Shown in pieces: positions 12,479-22,522 of a stretch of DNA of 64,000 bases. The translations under genes were made by a program, and so were the position numbers. How positions within the stretch are numbered: the stretch's first letter is position 1; each line of letters starts with the position of its first letter. This DNA is from Plasmodium brasilianum. Taxonomy: Eukaryota; Apicomplexa; Aconoidasida; Haemosporida; Plasmodiidae. The notes below the pieces were generated by a model that saw only the letters and a program-made list of their open reading frames with translations, was not told the DNA's origin and did not search any database. The DNA is taken from NCBI RefSeq assembly GCF_023973825.1, contig NC_090125.1, positions 1,175,501 through 1,239,500 on the forward strand. The letters run 5' to 3'.

Positions 12479-14183
12479 GTTCTTTACGTGCAATTACTCC
12501 TTGCAGTATTTGGACGTTCAGATATGAAGCAGTTATTCCTCCATATTTTATTGCCCTTTATCACTCAGCACAATATTACAACGTACTACATTTTAATACA
12601 GTGTACCAAATTTTATTGCACTATATTATCTTTTATTTTTTTGCTGTTGCAATAATATGTGCAAAAACGGACAAACACGAATGATTATGATAATAACAGC
12701 ACACGTTATATTAAAAAAAAAAAAAAAATATATATATGAAAAAAGAAAAAAGCAAAAAGCAAAAAGAAAAAAATTCTCCTCCCAATCGACCCCTAAACCC
12801 GTTAAGGTACAAGGAAAAAAAAAAATAAACACAAAAAAAAAAAAAAAAATGTATGAGCGAAAATAAACAAGTGAAGAAGTACAACTGGGATAACATTTTG
12901 ATTATGTTCGTGGGGAACGACATTTCAGGAAAGAGTATTTTCCAGGTTACTCCTTTATGTATTGGAAAATGGACGCATGTGCTCATATACTTTTGTCTGT
13001 ATGTGTGTATAACCAATATATATGTAGTACAATTATGGTGCTACCTCTAAAAAGGCATAATAGTTATTTATGTAAAGAACCCCATACATTAATTACAATC
13101 GAACAAGGATAAAATGAACGTTTAATATAACTGCAACTGATCATTTCAACTTCAACAATTCTTTTTTTTTTTTTCGATATTAATTTTGTTGTCATAATAC
13201 TTTTCTGGCCTTTAATTTTTTTTCTCTTTTTTACCCATGTTGTTTCGCGTTAGCATAAGTGTATGCATAAATACACGTACGAATATATATTAATACGCTT
13301 TTGAGCGCTTTAATTTTCAAATTCTTCCATTTACAAGCTCACTTTTCATGTTTTACCAAGCATTATATATTTTTTCCTTTTTTTTTTTTTTTTTTTTTAT
13401 TGACATATATTCATCCGTACTTTTTAAGTTTTTTAATTATAATAAAATTAGGTATTAAAAATGAAAAAAATAGTTCCTTTGCAAATGCGTTCACCCGTAC
13501 GCATTATATGTTGTTTCATTGTTGGATTAATGCTGTATATACGAGCATGTTAGCGAGTGATATTGTATGCATTTATGTATGTACATATATATATATATAA
13601 ATATATATGTATACACATATATATGTATTTTTTTTTTTTTTTTTTTGGCACTTATTACTATGTATAAAAAAGATGAGTAATTTTTGCATAATTTTTGTAC
13701 TTTTTCCAAAATTTTAATTTTGGCTTTTCCCACTTTCAATTTAAATGTAGAGGTCGTAATTTTATTTTATTTTTTTTTTTTTAAATTAAGCGGAATGTAT
13801 TTTTCGGCGTTCATGAGGTGGGAACTAGTACAGGATACAACATCGTTCTGCAGGTAAGTACGTACATATGTATTTATGCTTATAAATTGTATGGTTATAT
13901 AAATACTAATTATATGCGAGCAAATATGCGTTGTCGGTAAATACGAAAATGCATACATTAGTGATTCAACTCTTGACTAAGGGGTTAAAACGACACTAAT
14001 TTATTAGCACAATATTATTATAATATTTTATGAGATATAATTTTTTTTTTTGGAGTTTTAAATTTTTACATAGAAGCATGAAAAATTGAGCACAAGTAGA
14101 TATAGATATAAATATATATATATATATATATATGTGCGACTTTACCGTTGAAAAAAAAAAAAAAAATTGCATACATATAATTA

Positions 14184-14242
<59 letters not shown>

Positions 14243-14681
14243 CATGCTTATGTATATAAAATTAAAAAAAATATATTTTTTCCTTTTCGTCAAAGTTACA
14301 TTTTGTACAAACAATAGTACAGCAATCGTATTATATGTATACATTTATATACATATATATGTTTGCGCGTACATCTGTATAATTCATGTTATGTATATAT
14401 TATAATCGTATGTAACACTGGTGAAAAACCCTCATTTCAAGTTTCACAGGAAAAAGCAGAATGATGGAATTGATTTTCCCAAAAAAAAAAAAATAGTTTT
14501 ATTAACGAACTCTATTGTAAAACAGTATTTTAAAAGAGAAAAGCAAAAATTAGTATAGATATGTAAGTAAGTATATATATCTAAGTATTGGCATATATGT
14601 AATCATATATATGCAAGTTGTATATATACGTGTGATACATATATGTACATTTAGTTTACGTACCTACTGCATGAAGGCAAA
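12479..14681. other. intergenic region between CENP-A and the UTP4-like gene
   Basis: Contains the CENP-A 3' region, poly-A/T runs, (TA)n blocks at about 14110-14132 and 14188-14233, and three short open segments that may be exons of one gene (listed separately). No other gene was seen. Confidence 0.5.
12853..14558 (+). CDS. possible small P-loop protein gene in pieces (exons uncertain)
   Basis: An ATG at 12853 opens MSENKQVKKYNWDNILIMFV followed by GNDISGKS, a match to the GxxxxGKS nucleotide-binding loop after a hydrophobic beta strand, as at the start of small GTPases and dynein light intermediate chains. The frame can leave at CAG/GTTACT (12945/12946) in phase 0. A GC-elevated segment 13791-13853, preceded by TTTAAATTAAG and followed by a perfect GTAAGT donor, reads RNVFFGVHEVGTSTGYNIVLQ minus its last residue and is also phase 0. 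A third open segment, about 14406-14558, ends IVKQYFKREKQKLV and TAG. Introns would be long and an exon is probably missing. The P-loop exon is the best-supported piece; the rest is inference. Confidence 0.3.
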
Positions 14682-17600
14682 ATGGTAACTATGACAGGAG
14701 AAGAAAGCGACTTTTACGATGGATGCAAAAGCATTTTAACAAATTTGTTAGAAAGAAATAATGATAAAAAGAAAATAAATATAAGTTTAAGAGAATTTAA
14801 TTTTTACGAAAATGAGAAAAGAGAACTAAACTGCATTAACATATCTCCATGTAAGTATTACATGAGTATCTGTGATTCGTTTGGTATAATATATGTATAT
14901 AAAATTGTAGGAAATGAATTTGTTTATATACTGAAGCTGGACATTTACTGTACTAGCACAGTAGTGAAATCAGTTATATGGGTTAGCAAAAAGAATAAAT
15001 GTAGTAGCAAAAATAGTACAAAAAATGGTAAAAAGAAAATACACTTATTTATGAACAATGATTATAAGGATTATTTATTATTCATTTCAACCTTGTGTGG
15101 AATTATAATTCTGTACGACTTAGAAAGTAAAAATATTGTTCAAAAGATAGTAACGAACGGAAGTATAAGCTGTTGCAAATTAAACAATACGTTGCAGTAT
15201 TTCGGAATGTGCAATTTAAATGGATATTTTTATTTATATAATATTTACCAGAATGAGGGAAAAACGATATATAACTGTTTTGACAAATTTTACGAATCGG
15301 ACATAGAGGAAGAGGGGGGAATAATCGTCCAGTATGGGACAAACTACAAGAAGAGTAAGAATTATAGGAAAGGTGCCAAGAGGGGCAGAGCTGAAATTAG
15401 AGGAAATGGAGAAAGAAGCAGAAGTAGAGGAGGCAGAGGAGGTAGAGAAGGCAGAGGAGGCAGAGGAGGTAGAGAAGGCAGAGGAGGCAGAGAAGGCAGA
15501 GGAGGCAGAGAAGGCAGAGGAGGCAGAGAAGGCAGAGGAGGCAGAGAAGGCAGAGGAGGCAGAGAAGGTAGAGGAAGCAGAGGAAGTAGTGAAAGTAGGG
15601 ATGGTAGCTTATGCAACATAAGGGACGAGTACGTACATGCTAGCGAAGGATGCACCTATATATCCTCTCCGGAGCAGCAATGTAATAAAAGGATAAAGCT
15701 GTCGAATGACTTGTCGTCCTACTTGGATGATACTTATAACATGCAAAGCAGCCGAGAAAATAGCGACGAAGGTAGCGTTAATAATGATGGTAGTAGCGTT
15801 AATAATGATGGTAGTAGCGTTAATAATGATGGTAGTAGCGTTAATAATGATGATAGTAGCGTTAATAATGATAATAGTGGCATTAATAATGATGGAAATA
15901 CGAGCAGTGCTGTGCCGAATGACGAGCCAAACAACACTGGCGAGGGCACAACCCTTCCCCTATTTGCTCAGAAGGACGAACACAATTATGATTATGTAAA
16001 AAACGAAACGTTTAACATTTATATTAAAAATAAATTTAAGTGCAAAGAAAAGTTAGTTTGTTTATATTTTGTAGACGTGCTTAAAAAGAGGAGTGTTTTG
16101 CTGGATGTTATGGATCATGGCCTGATGAAAAAGAATAAAAAAATAGGAAAATACAATGGCATTGGCATTGGCGTTGGCACCGGAACTGGAACTGGCCGTT
16201 ACATCGACTACGGCGGCTACCGCTCCGTTTCCAACAACAAGGAGTGCCATAGTGAACTGCGAAGCGGAATTCGATCCATTGAAAAGTCGTATGATAACTA
16301 TAATCACTATGTACTGTTAGGAAGCGAAAATTCGAAAATTTATAAATACAATTTGTCGAACAGTATATGTGAAGGGGAGTTTATAAGTATGAATAAGAAC
16401 TCTGTAATATGGGATGTCATGTACATTTACAAAACAGATGAAATTGTATGTGTTGATAATAAAGGATCATTAATAATATTTGACAACAACACTTATTCTA
16501 TTAAATATTTTTTTAATATTCACAATTACAAATCTGTTTCTTTAACTAAAACGTTAAATGAGAAGTTCATTTTTTCAGCAGGTGTTGATCGTCATATAAT
16601 TAAATATACATTATCCGAAATACATACGGCTGGTAGTGTTAACTATCAGAGGGATAGTAACACAGCTCGTGGAAGTAGATTCATATGGGTGAACAACTAC
16701 AAGCTTGATGAGCATAATGGAAGGGATCGTTTTCATGAAAAAGCCCACCCCAGCTCAGGTGGGACAGTCCCTTCGCCTCGACCACAGAAAAGTAATAATA
16801 ATATTATTGACTGCGATGATAACTGCGATGATAACTGCGATGATAACTGCGATGATAACTGCGATGATAACTGCGATGATAACTGCGATGATAACTGCGA
16901 TACTAACTGCGATACTAACTGCGATGCTAACTGCGATGATAACTGCTATCCTAATGGCTACCCTAATGGCTACCCTAATGGCTATCCTAATGGCTATCCT
17001 AATGGCTATCCTAATGGCTACCCTAATGGCTACCCTAATGGCTACCCTAATGGCTACCCTAATGGCTACCCTAATGGCTATCCTAATGGCTATCCTAATG
17101 GCTATCCTAATGGCTATCCTAATGGATATGCTAACCGTGGTGCTAACTGTAATGACAATAATCATCATGGTAATAGTAACATCAGTGCGAAGGAATTATT
17201 CTTTATCCACAAGGTAAAAGCATCAAGGAAGATGGACAAGAAGTGGTATTTTATTAATAAATATTCTGCACACATTTCAGACATTAAACAGATCGTTTTT
17301 TTAAGTGACAACTACTTGTTAAGTATAAGCGATGATTTAACCTTTTGCTTAATTGATATTCTGCATAACCGAAAGAAGTACTACTCAATTAAAAATATCT
17401 CAAATAGCAAACATGTATTTTTTTCATCGAATTTGAAGAACATCCTGTGTGTTTATTCGAATCAGTTGAATGTTTACTACAATGAAAATTGCATTGCTTC
17501 TCCCAGCGCTGCTAACACTAGTGATGTTTCTAACGCTATTAATGCGGGTGACTATGCTGGCCGCTCCTCAAGGGAACCAGATGAAGGAACGGTATTAAAG

Positions 17601-19304
17601 AGGTGCAATACATATATGACAAATGCTGAAGGAAGGATAACTCCTCAAGTTGGTGCATGCATAAATGCATCGAATTACAGGCATCTAGTGAACATTACTT
17701 ATGAAGAAAACGAATACATAATCAAATGCAATTTAAACAAACAATTTGATAAAATAGCTTGTGTAACGAATAAGAATTTTAGCTTATACCATTTTAATGC
17801 AGATACTTTGACTATTTTTAACTACGACATTTCGAATCTGAACTTTTTTAAAGTGTATGACTTTTGTTTTTTAAATAATAATCATATAATTGTTTCTTTG
17901 CATAGACGCACAGATGAACTTCATTATAATAAGGTAAAAACGATTAACAATACGAATAAAGCCAATGGTAACACATGGAATGGTAAGAATTATCGAATGC
18001 AACAAAACCATAGCGGATTTGAAAGGAATGACCAAGTGGATCACACTGACAACATGTACAGTAATGATGGAAACCCTAGGGAAAGCAGCAACAGTCGCTT
18101 GTCCATTCAAAGAGTGAACAATAGCTTGGCTGGTTTCCCCTATGGTGATGATATAAACTGCTCCAGCAGAGTAGGAAATAAAAAAGAATCAAAACTAAGC
18201 TTCATCTTTAACAATAATTTAAATGAAAATCTAAACATATACAAAAATTCGTTTAGCTACTACATAACAATATATAATATAAAAAAAAAAAAAATTAAAG
18301 AAGAGCTAAAGGTTGATAGGGTTCTTTGCAATTTTAAGAAATATAAGAAAGGATTAATAGTTTGTTCTGACTATATGAAAAACATTTATTTGTTTTTTAA
18401 AAATATGAAAATGAAAAGATACTTAAACAAATGTATAAGACTGAGTGATTTTAATATGAATGAGGAAAATGCGCATCGTAGTTTTCTCTTCTATTTCGTT
18501 GTAGAAGATTTTTTTTTAGTTTTTACATTAGATAATTTATTGTATATATATTACATGGATTTTAATAAGAATAACATATATATGGTAAAGAAGAGTCTTA
18601 TCAAATATTATAATCTTAACGAGTTAAGTGATATTATTTTAGTCAACTTGAATATACATACAGAGAATCAAAAAGAAGATAACATGTCCACATTTGAGGA
18701 TGTAGAAACATTGAGTAAAGAACAAAAGGAAAATAATGAAGTACATATAAAATATTATTTAAAATACAAATATTGTCTTATATTAAAAGGATTAAATATA
18801 GTACGAATAGTTGACTTTAATATACATGACCATTCTCTTATTGACATAAATATTTGTAGATCACGTACCATATCAAATATTAATAACAATACATGTAGTC
18901 AATATTACATTCCTTCCTTAAATTTTAAATACAATTTTTTAAATTTAAAGCATTTATATTTTCAAGATGCAAATATCTATTCTTTTATTAAAAAGGAAAT
19001 AAGAAAAGCAGGAATACCAAATGCAGATGGTAATTTTATGGTTAACAGTTGCGATGAACAAAATCACATCTCGTTAAGTGAACAAAAAAAAGGAAAAAAT
19101 CAATTGAGGAAAGAGAGCGAGTCCTTATACATGAATATGTTTTCACTCTCTTTTAAAACACTCACACACTTAAAAAGAAGTAATATTGTAAACATTCACT
19201 TCTTGTACACCACTGAAAATAACATAATCGTTCTAATTTGCATACCAAAGAATATCGACAGCACCTTAATTAACGTAGCGGACACGAAGAAGTACGTTAA
19301 GTAA
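14682..19304 (+). CDS. WD40-repeat protein, UTP4 (cirhin)-like, 1540 residues
   Basis: One uninterrupted frame. In yeast and humans UTP4 belongs to the t-UTP subcomplex that binds nascent pre-rRNA and supports early 40S processing in the nucleolus. Segments resembling WD40 blades are INISPCKYYMSICDSFGIIY (about 50-70), SVIWDVMYIYKTDEIVCVDN then KGSLIIFD (about 570-600), FIFSAGVDRHIIKYT (about 630) and KKWYFINKYSAHISDIKQI (about 849-867). The pair V-W-D-V...D-x-G-S-L-x-x-x-D followed by S-A-G-V-D-R is the pattern I associate with UTP4. The protein is about twice the usual length because of Gly/Arg, Asn/Ser, Cys/Asp and NGYP repeat inserts between blades. Blade count cannot be set by eye, so another large WD40 nucleolar protein is possible. 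Start is the ATG at 14682; a second Met lies three codons on. Confidence 0.6.
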   Translation: MVTMTGEESDFYDGCKSILTNLLERNNDKKKINISLREFNFYENEKRELNCINISPCKYYMSICDSFGIIYVYKIVGNEFVYILKLDIYCTSTVVKSVIWVSKKNKCSSKNSTKNGKKKIHLFMNNDYKDYLLFISTLCGIIILYDLESKNIVQKIVTNGSISCCKLNNTLQYFGMCNLNGYFYLYNIYQNEGKTIYNCFDKFYESDIEEEGGIIVQYGTNYKKSKNYRKGAKRGRAEIRGNGERSRSRGGRGGREGRGGRGGREGRGGREGRGGREGRGGREGRGGREGRGGREGRGSRGSSESRDGSLCNIRDEYVHASEGCTYISSPEQQCNKRIKLSNDLSSYLDDTYNMQSSRENSDEGSVNNDGSSVNNDGSSVNNDGSSVNNDDSSVNNDNSGINNDGNTSSAVPNDEPNNTGEGTTLPLFAQKDEHNYDYVKNETFNIYIKNKFKCKEKLVCLYFVDVLKKRSVLLDVMDHGLMKKNKKIGKYNGIGIGVGTGTGTGRYIDYGGYRSVSNNKECHSELRSGIRSIEKSYDNYNHYVLLGSENSKIYKYNLSNSICEGEFISMNKNSVIWDVMYIYKTDEIVCVDNKGSLIIFDNNTYSIKYFFNIHNYKSVSLTKTLNEKFIFSAGVDRHIIKYTLSEIHTAGSVNYQRDSNTARGSRFIWVNNYKLDEHNGRDRFHEKAHPSSGGTVPSPRPQKSNNNIIDCDDNCDDNCDDNCDDNCDDNCDDNCDDNCDTNCDTNCDANCDDNCYPNGYPNGYPNGYPNGYPNGYPNGYPNGYPNGYPNGYPNGYPNGYPNGYPNGYPNGYPNGYANRGANCNDNNHHGNSNISAKELFFIHKVKASRKMDKKWYFINKYSAHISDIKQIVFLSDNYLLSISDDLTFCLIDILHNRKKYYSIKNISNSKHVFFSSNLKNILCVYSNQLNVYYNENCIASPSAANTSDVSNAINAGDYAGRSSREPDEGTVLKRCNTYMTNAEGRITPQVGACINASNYRHLVNITYEENEYIIKCNLNKQFDKIACVTNKNFSLYHFNADTLTIFNYDISNLNFFKVYDFCFLNNNHIIVSLHRRTDELHYNKVKTINNTNKANGNTWNGKNYRMQQNHSGFERNDQVDHTDNMYSNDGNPRESSNSRLSIQRVNNSLAGFPYGDDINCSSRVGNKKESKLSFIFNNNLNENLNIYKNSFSYYITIYNIKKKKIKEELKVDRVLCNFKKYKKGLIVCSDYMKNIYLFFKNMKMKRYLNKCIRLSDFNMNEENAHRSFLFYFVVEDFFLVFTLDNLLYIYYMDFNKNNIYMVKKSLIKYYNLNELSDIILVNLNIHTENQKEDNMSTFEDVETLSKEQKENNEVHIKYYLKYKYCLILKGLNIVRIVDFNIHDHSLIDINICRSRTISNINNNTCSQYYIPSLNFKYNFLNLKHLYFQDANIYSFIKKEIRKAGIPNADGNFMVNSCDEQNHISLSEQKKGKNQLRKESESLYMNMFSLSFKTLTHLKRSNIVNIHFLYTTENNIIVLICIPKNIDSTLINVADTKKYVK
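15420..15585 (+). repeat. in-frame 18-base repeat encoding GREGRG
   Basis: Tandem units of GGCAGAGAAGGCAGAGGA encode alternating GRGGRE. All six frames are open here, so the antisense Leu/Pro frame and the Ala/Glu frame are shadows. An RG/RGG-rich stretch is typical of nucleolar RNA-binding proteins and fits the UTP4-like call. Confidence 0.9.
15768..15900 (+). repeat. in-frame 21-base repeat encoding SSVNNDG
   Basis: About six copies of GGTAGTAGCGTTAATAATGA-type units, the last copies drifting to DSSVNND and NSGINND. It is a second, unrelated repeat in the same protein, about residues 363-406. Confidence 0.9.
16808..16948 (+). repeat. in-frame 12-base repeat encoding NCDD
   Basis: Repeats of AACTGCGATGAT, with GATACT and GATGCT variants, encode (NCDD)n with one Cys per unit, about residues 710-757. 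Tandem Cys/Asp units are unusual among Plasmodium repeats, which are mostly Asn/Lys/Asp/Glu. Confidence 0.9.
16949..17128 (+). repeat. in-frame 12-base repeat encoding NGYP
   Basis: About fifteen copies of AATGGCTACCCT/AATGGCTATCCT, directly following the NCDD tract. TAC and TAT variants alternate in blocks, indicating expansion by unequal exchange or slippage of multi-unit blocks. Confidence 0.92.
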
Positions 19305-20148
19305 ATAACCCCACCACCCTTACGCATGCGAAGGGAAATCACTGGGGTTTCAACTGTGCTGCATTTGAAGTACCTTGGTTTGCCATTCGTTTGATCGCCC
19401 GTTCGTCCATTTATATATTTGTGCGTACATTAAAATATGTGTTTATTCATTTATCAACTCACTCTTTCCACTGTTTTCCACACCCCATGCACACCATCTA
19501 TTGTTGTCAGAGTCTCCACTCGAGTACATTTGATTGAATATTATATAACTACAATTTGTTTTCTTTTTTTCTTCATTTTAACCATTCGTAAAAAGCTTTT
19601 TTAAATTTACAAAAAAATTAATAATTAAAAAATTAAAATTAAAAAATTAAAAAATTAAAATTAAAAAATTAAAAAATTAAAATTAAAAAATTAAAAAATT
19701 AAAATTAAAAAATAATAATTAAAAAATTAATAATTAAAAAATTAATAATTAAAAAATTAAAAAATTAAAATTAAAAAATAATAATTAAAAAATAATAATT
19801 ACATATTAATTCATAATTTTCCTGTAACAAAATACGCCACGACGAGAAAAGAGGCGGCGTCGTACGTAAAAATGTGGATGCTGGTACAGGTACACATATG
19901 TGTATGTATATACATATATATATATATATACAGAAATACGCCCCATGTACACTTATTCCCACATACGCACATATGTAATATGCTTGTGTGTAAATGTTTA
20001 ACGAGGAAAACATTTCTGTTCCTCCAATTTTAAGCAAACAATAAAAAAAATGAATATCCATGAGTATACTAAATTGTTTTATTCAAAAACGTTAATACAG
20101 GATAATACATTTTTGCGCCCTTATTTCGTATCTTCCCTTCCCCTATTT
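19305..20148. other. convergent intergenic region
   Basis: Lies between the 3' ends of the UTP4-like gene (+) and the next gene (-), so it carries both 3' untranslated regions. The first 250 bases are less AT-rich. An A-rich repeat follows (listed separately), then a (TA)n block near 19910-19930. No gene seen. Confidence 0.6.
19608..19806. repeat. A-rich (ATTAAAAA)n-type repeat
   Basis: About 200 bases built from ATTAAAAAATTAAA and AATAATTAAAA units, with only a handful of G/C bases. It sits between two converging genes. Confidence 0.85.
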
Positions 20149-21378
20149 TTAAATAATATGCTTGTCTACTAATATGTAGGATTCATTTTCGACAATTCTG
20201 TCAATCCTATCTTTTAAGAGATCTCTAAGATCAATTTTATATTTCTCATCTTGTGTCTTTTTTAATGTCTGTAAAATGTTATTGAAACTTTTATTTTTTC
20301 GAACTTCGTTTTCGAGGTACAAGAATATTTTTCTATTACTTTTTACAAGTTCATGCATATAATATCTGTAGGTGTAAAACGATATAACATAAGAGTCACT
20401 AAATAAGCAGTTCATTTTATTATCATTTTTATCAACACTTGGAAAATCTTTTATTTTGTTTTTTATGTATTTATATGTTTCTTCTCTGTTATTCAAATTA
20501 CTATTGCATTTCCTGCTAAAATATTTTCTTGCTTCTTTTGGACAAAAGAATAATATTTTACACTGAAAAATAGAGCGTAAAAAATAAACAATTACTGAGA
20601 GTATCTTTTCCTTAATTCTGTTTTTTTCATATTTTTCATTTACTTTCTCTATACCTATAATCCACTCTTCCTTCCTTTTTCCCAAAGCATTTTTTAAATT
20701 ATCACAATGAGTTACTTGTTCACTCGCATACTCATCCGATAATATTTCAGTAAATTTCTCACTACTTAACAGTTCATGTTTTTTTCCTCGATCGTTATCC
20801 TTCTCAATTTGATCTAATATAAAAACATTTTTTTTTTTTTTTTTTTTCGAGCTATTTTCTTCATCAATATATTCATTATTATTTCCAATTATATTATGTT
20901 CTTCTTTGACTGAATATAACTTAATAAATTTTAAGACTGTCAAAATTTCTCTGATATTAAAACTTAGTGGACTTTCCTCCTTATCATAACTATATCTCAA
21001 ATTCTCCTTTTCAAAATTCGCTTTTCTTTTTTTTGTATTTGTATTAACCTGTTCATATGAATAAAAATCCTTTTTAATATTTATCAGCCCAATCTTTTTT
21101 ATAGTTTTATTTTTTAACAAACAGTAACACAAATTGTTGTTACTAATTACTAAGCTCAGGACATTTATGTTACATCCCTTCGCCTTCATTTCCTCCAAAC
21201 AGTGCTCTATGCTTTTAATGCTTGACACATAGCGTACCACTCCAATGCCCCTGTAACTGCCAATTGTACTGCTACTACTGCTACTATTACTGCTGCAACT
21301 ACTACTACTACTTTGTAGCTGATTTTTTAAAAAAGTAGAAAAATATACCAACTCTCTCTTTATCAATTTTATGAACAT
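20149..21378 (-). CDS. conserved-looking protein of unknown function, possible RNase H/RuvC-like fold
   Basis: Single frame of 409 residues from ATG at 21378 (MFIKLIKRELVYFS); the basic N terminus followed by a Ser-rich tract could be an organelle leader. I do not recognise the family. The segment INVLSLVISNNNLCYCLL followed by KKIGLINIKK has the hydrophobic beta1-turn-beta2 spacing of RNase H-like nucleases (RuvC, YqgF, Cce1/Ydc2), and NVFILDQIE, SVIVYFLRSIF and KILFFCPKEARKYF could be later strands and helices of that fold. The usual first catalytic Asp is absent (S-L-V-I-S instead of S-I-D-x-S), so if the fold is right it may be inactive. It ends IVENESYILVDKHII. The fold is inference only. 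Confidence 0.6.
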   Translation of the reverse strand: MFIKLIKRELVYFSTFLKNQLQSSSSSCSSNSSSSSSTIGSYRGIGVVRYVSSIKSIEHCLEEMKAKGCNINVLSLVISNNNLCYCLLKNKTIKKIGLINIKKDFYSYEQVNTNTKKRKANFEKENLRYSYDKEESPLSFNIREILTVLKFIKLYSVKEEHNIIGNNNEYIDEENSSKKKKKKNVFILDQIEKDNDRGKKHELLSSEKFTEILSDEYASEQVTHCDNLKNALGKRKEEWIIGIEKVNEKYEKNRIKEKILSVIVYFLRSIFQCKILFFCPKEARKYFSRKCNSNLNNREETYKYIKNKIKDFPSVDKNDNKMNCLFSDSYVISFYTYRYYMHELVKSNRKIFLYLENEVRKNKSFNNILQTLKKTQDEKYKIDLRDLLKDRIDRIVENESYILVDKHII

Positions 21379-21531
21379 TGGAACAGAACTGTTTATTTTT
21401 ATCTGCGTTTTTTTTTTTTAAAAGTAGCAGTGATATTTAACACATGAGGAAACATTAGTGATGTTGCGATATCCTGGAGTGCCCCCTGTCCTTCTTTTTG
21501 CTCCAGCAGCTACTACTACTTCTAGTACTAG

Positions 21532-21569
<38 letters not shown>

Positions 21570-22522
21570 GTGATGTTGCTGCTACTTCTTCTAATACTAC
21601 TACTAACGATATTGCTATTATTTTATTAGCTTATTTTTTTTAATTTTAACTAGCCAACTTTTTTGCTATTCCATAATTTTTTTTTTTTTTCTCAAATATT
21701 CTTGCACGTTCAGAAAAAACACCCTATGTGTATACATAACGCAAATGGGATGATAAAAGTACGAATTTTCGTAAAATGAAAAAAAGGTTTATAACTTTTA
21801 ATATTGATTAACAATTAAAATAACTCACGAAATGATATAACATTATAATAATATTTAAAAATATAATATATAGTTTTATTTATTTATTTTTTTTTTTTAA
21901 AGGAAAACTATATATGACTATATAAAGCATGCGTACGCGCGAATAATTTTTATTTTTTCCCCTTGAAGGAACGTGATAAACATGCGCATGTAATGCATAT
22001 AAAATTTGCTGAAATTTTTGAGGAGGGTTCTCCAAAAATTGAGTTTTTTTCTTTCTTTTTTACATTTTCATTATTTACCTTTTTTTTCTTTTTTCTTTTT
22101 TCTTTATTCTTTTTTTTTTTTTTCTGTTTTTCCTTTTTCACATTTTTTTTATTTTTTATTTTTGTTTTTCTTTTATTAACAAAACTCCTATTCGGTTTGT
22201 GAAAAAAGTTGATGTTCAAAAAGAGATGCAGTGCACAGATATTGGGCTAAGCGGCACGCAGAATAAACGTAAGATAAATTTTAAGTGATATGTATTATGT
22301 AGAATATATACGAAGATAACTTCTATTTTTTTTTTTAATTTTTTATACTCCTGTTTTTCTCCCACCTGTGGTGTGTATTTCCATTGATCCATGAATGTTG
22401 GAACATATATCTATATCTATATATCTATATCTATCTATACCTATATATATATATATATATGCACATCTTAAGGTTTCTCCACGTGCGCACCTTTATAACA
22501 GTTGAGCGTGGCATTTTACTAC
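21379..22522. other. intergenic region
   Basis: Contains a (TAC)n tract at about 21508-21605 just upstream of the preceding minus-strand gene, poly-T runs, a Phe/Lys-type T-rich stretch (22040-22180) and a (TATC)n/(TA)n block near 22410-22460. Open frames here are low-complexity artefacts. No gene seen. Confidence 0.55.
21508..21605. repeat. (TAC)n trinucleotide repeat
   Basis: Interrupted ACT/TAC repeat with GCT and AGT variants, starting about 130 bases upstream of the ATG at 21378, so probably in the promoter or 5' leader of that minus-strand gene. It gives a poly-Thr frame on the plus strand, judged noncoding. Confidence 0.85.

Noticed and set aside
15334..15655. Overlapping Ala/Glu-rich plus frame and Leu/Pro-rich minus frame
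   Set aside because: Alternate readings of the 18-base GREGRG repeat inside the UTP4-like gene.
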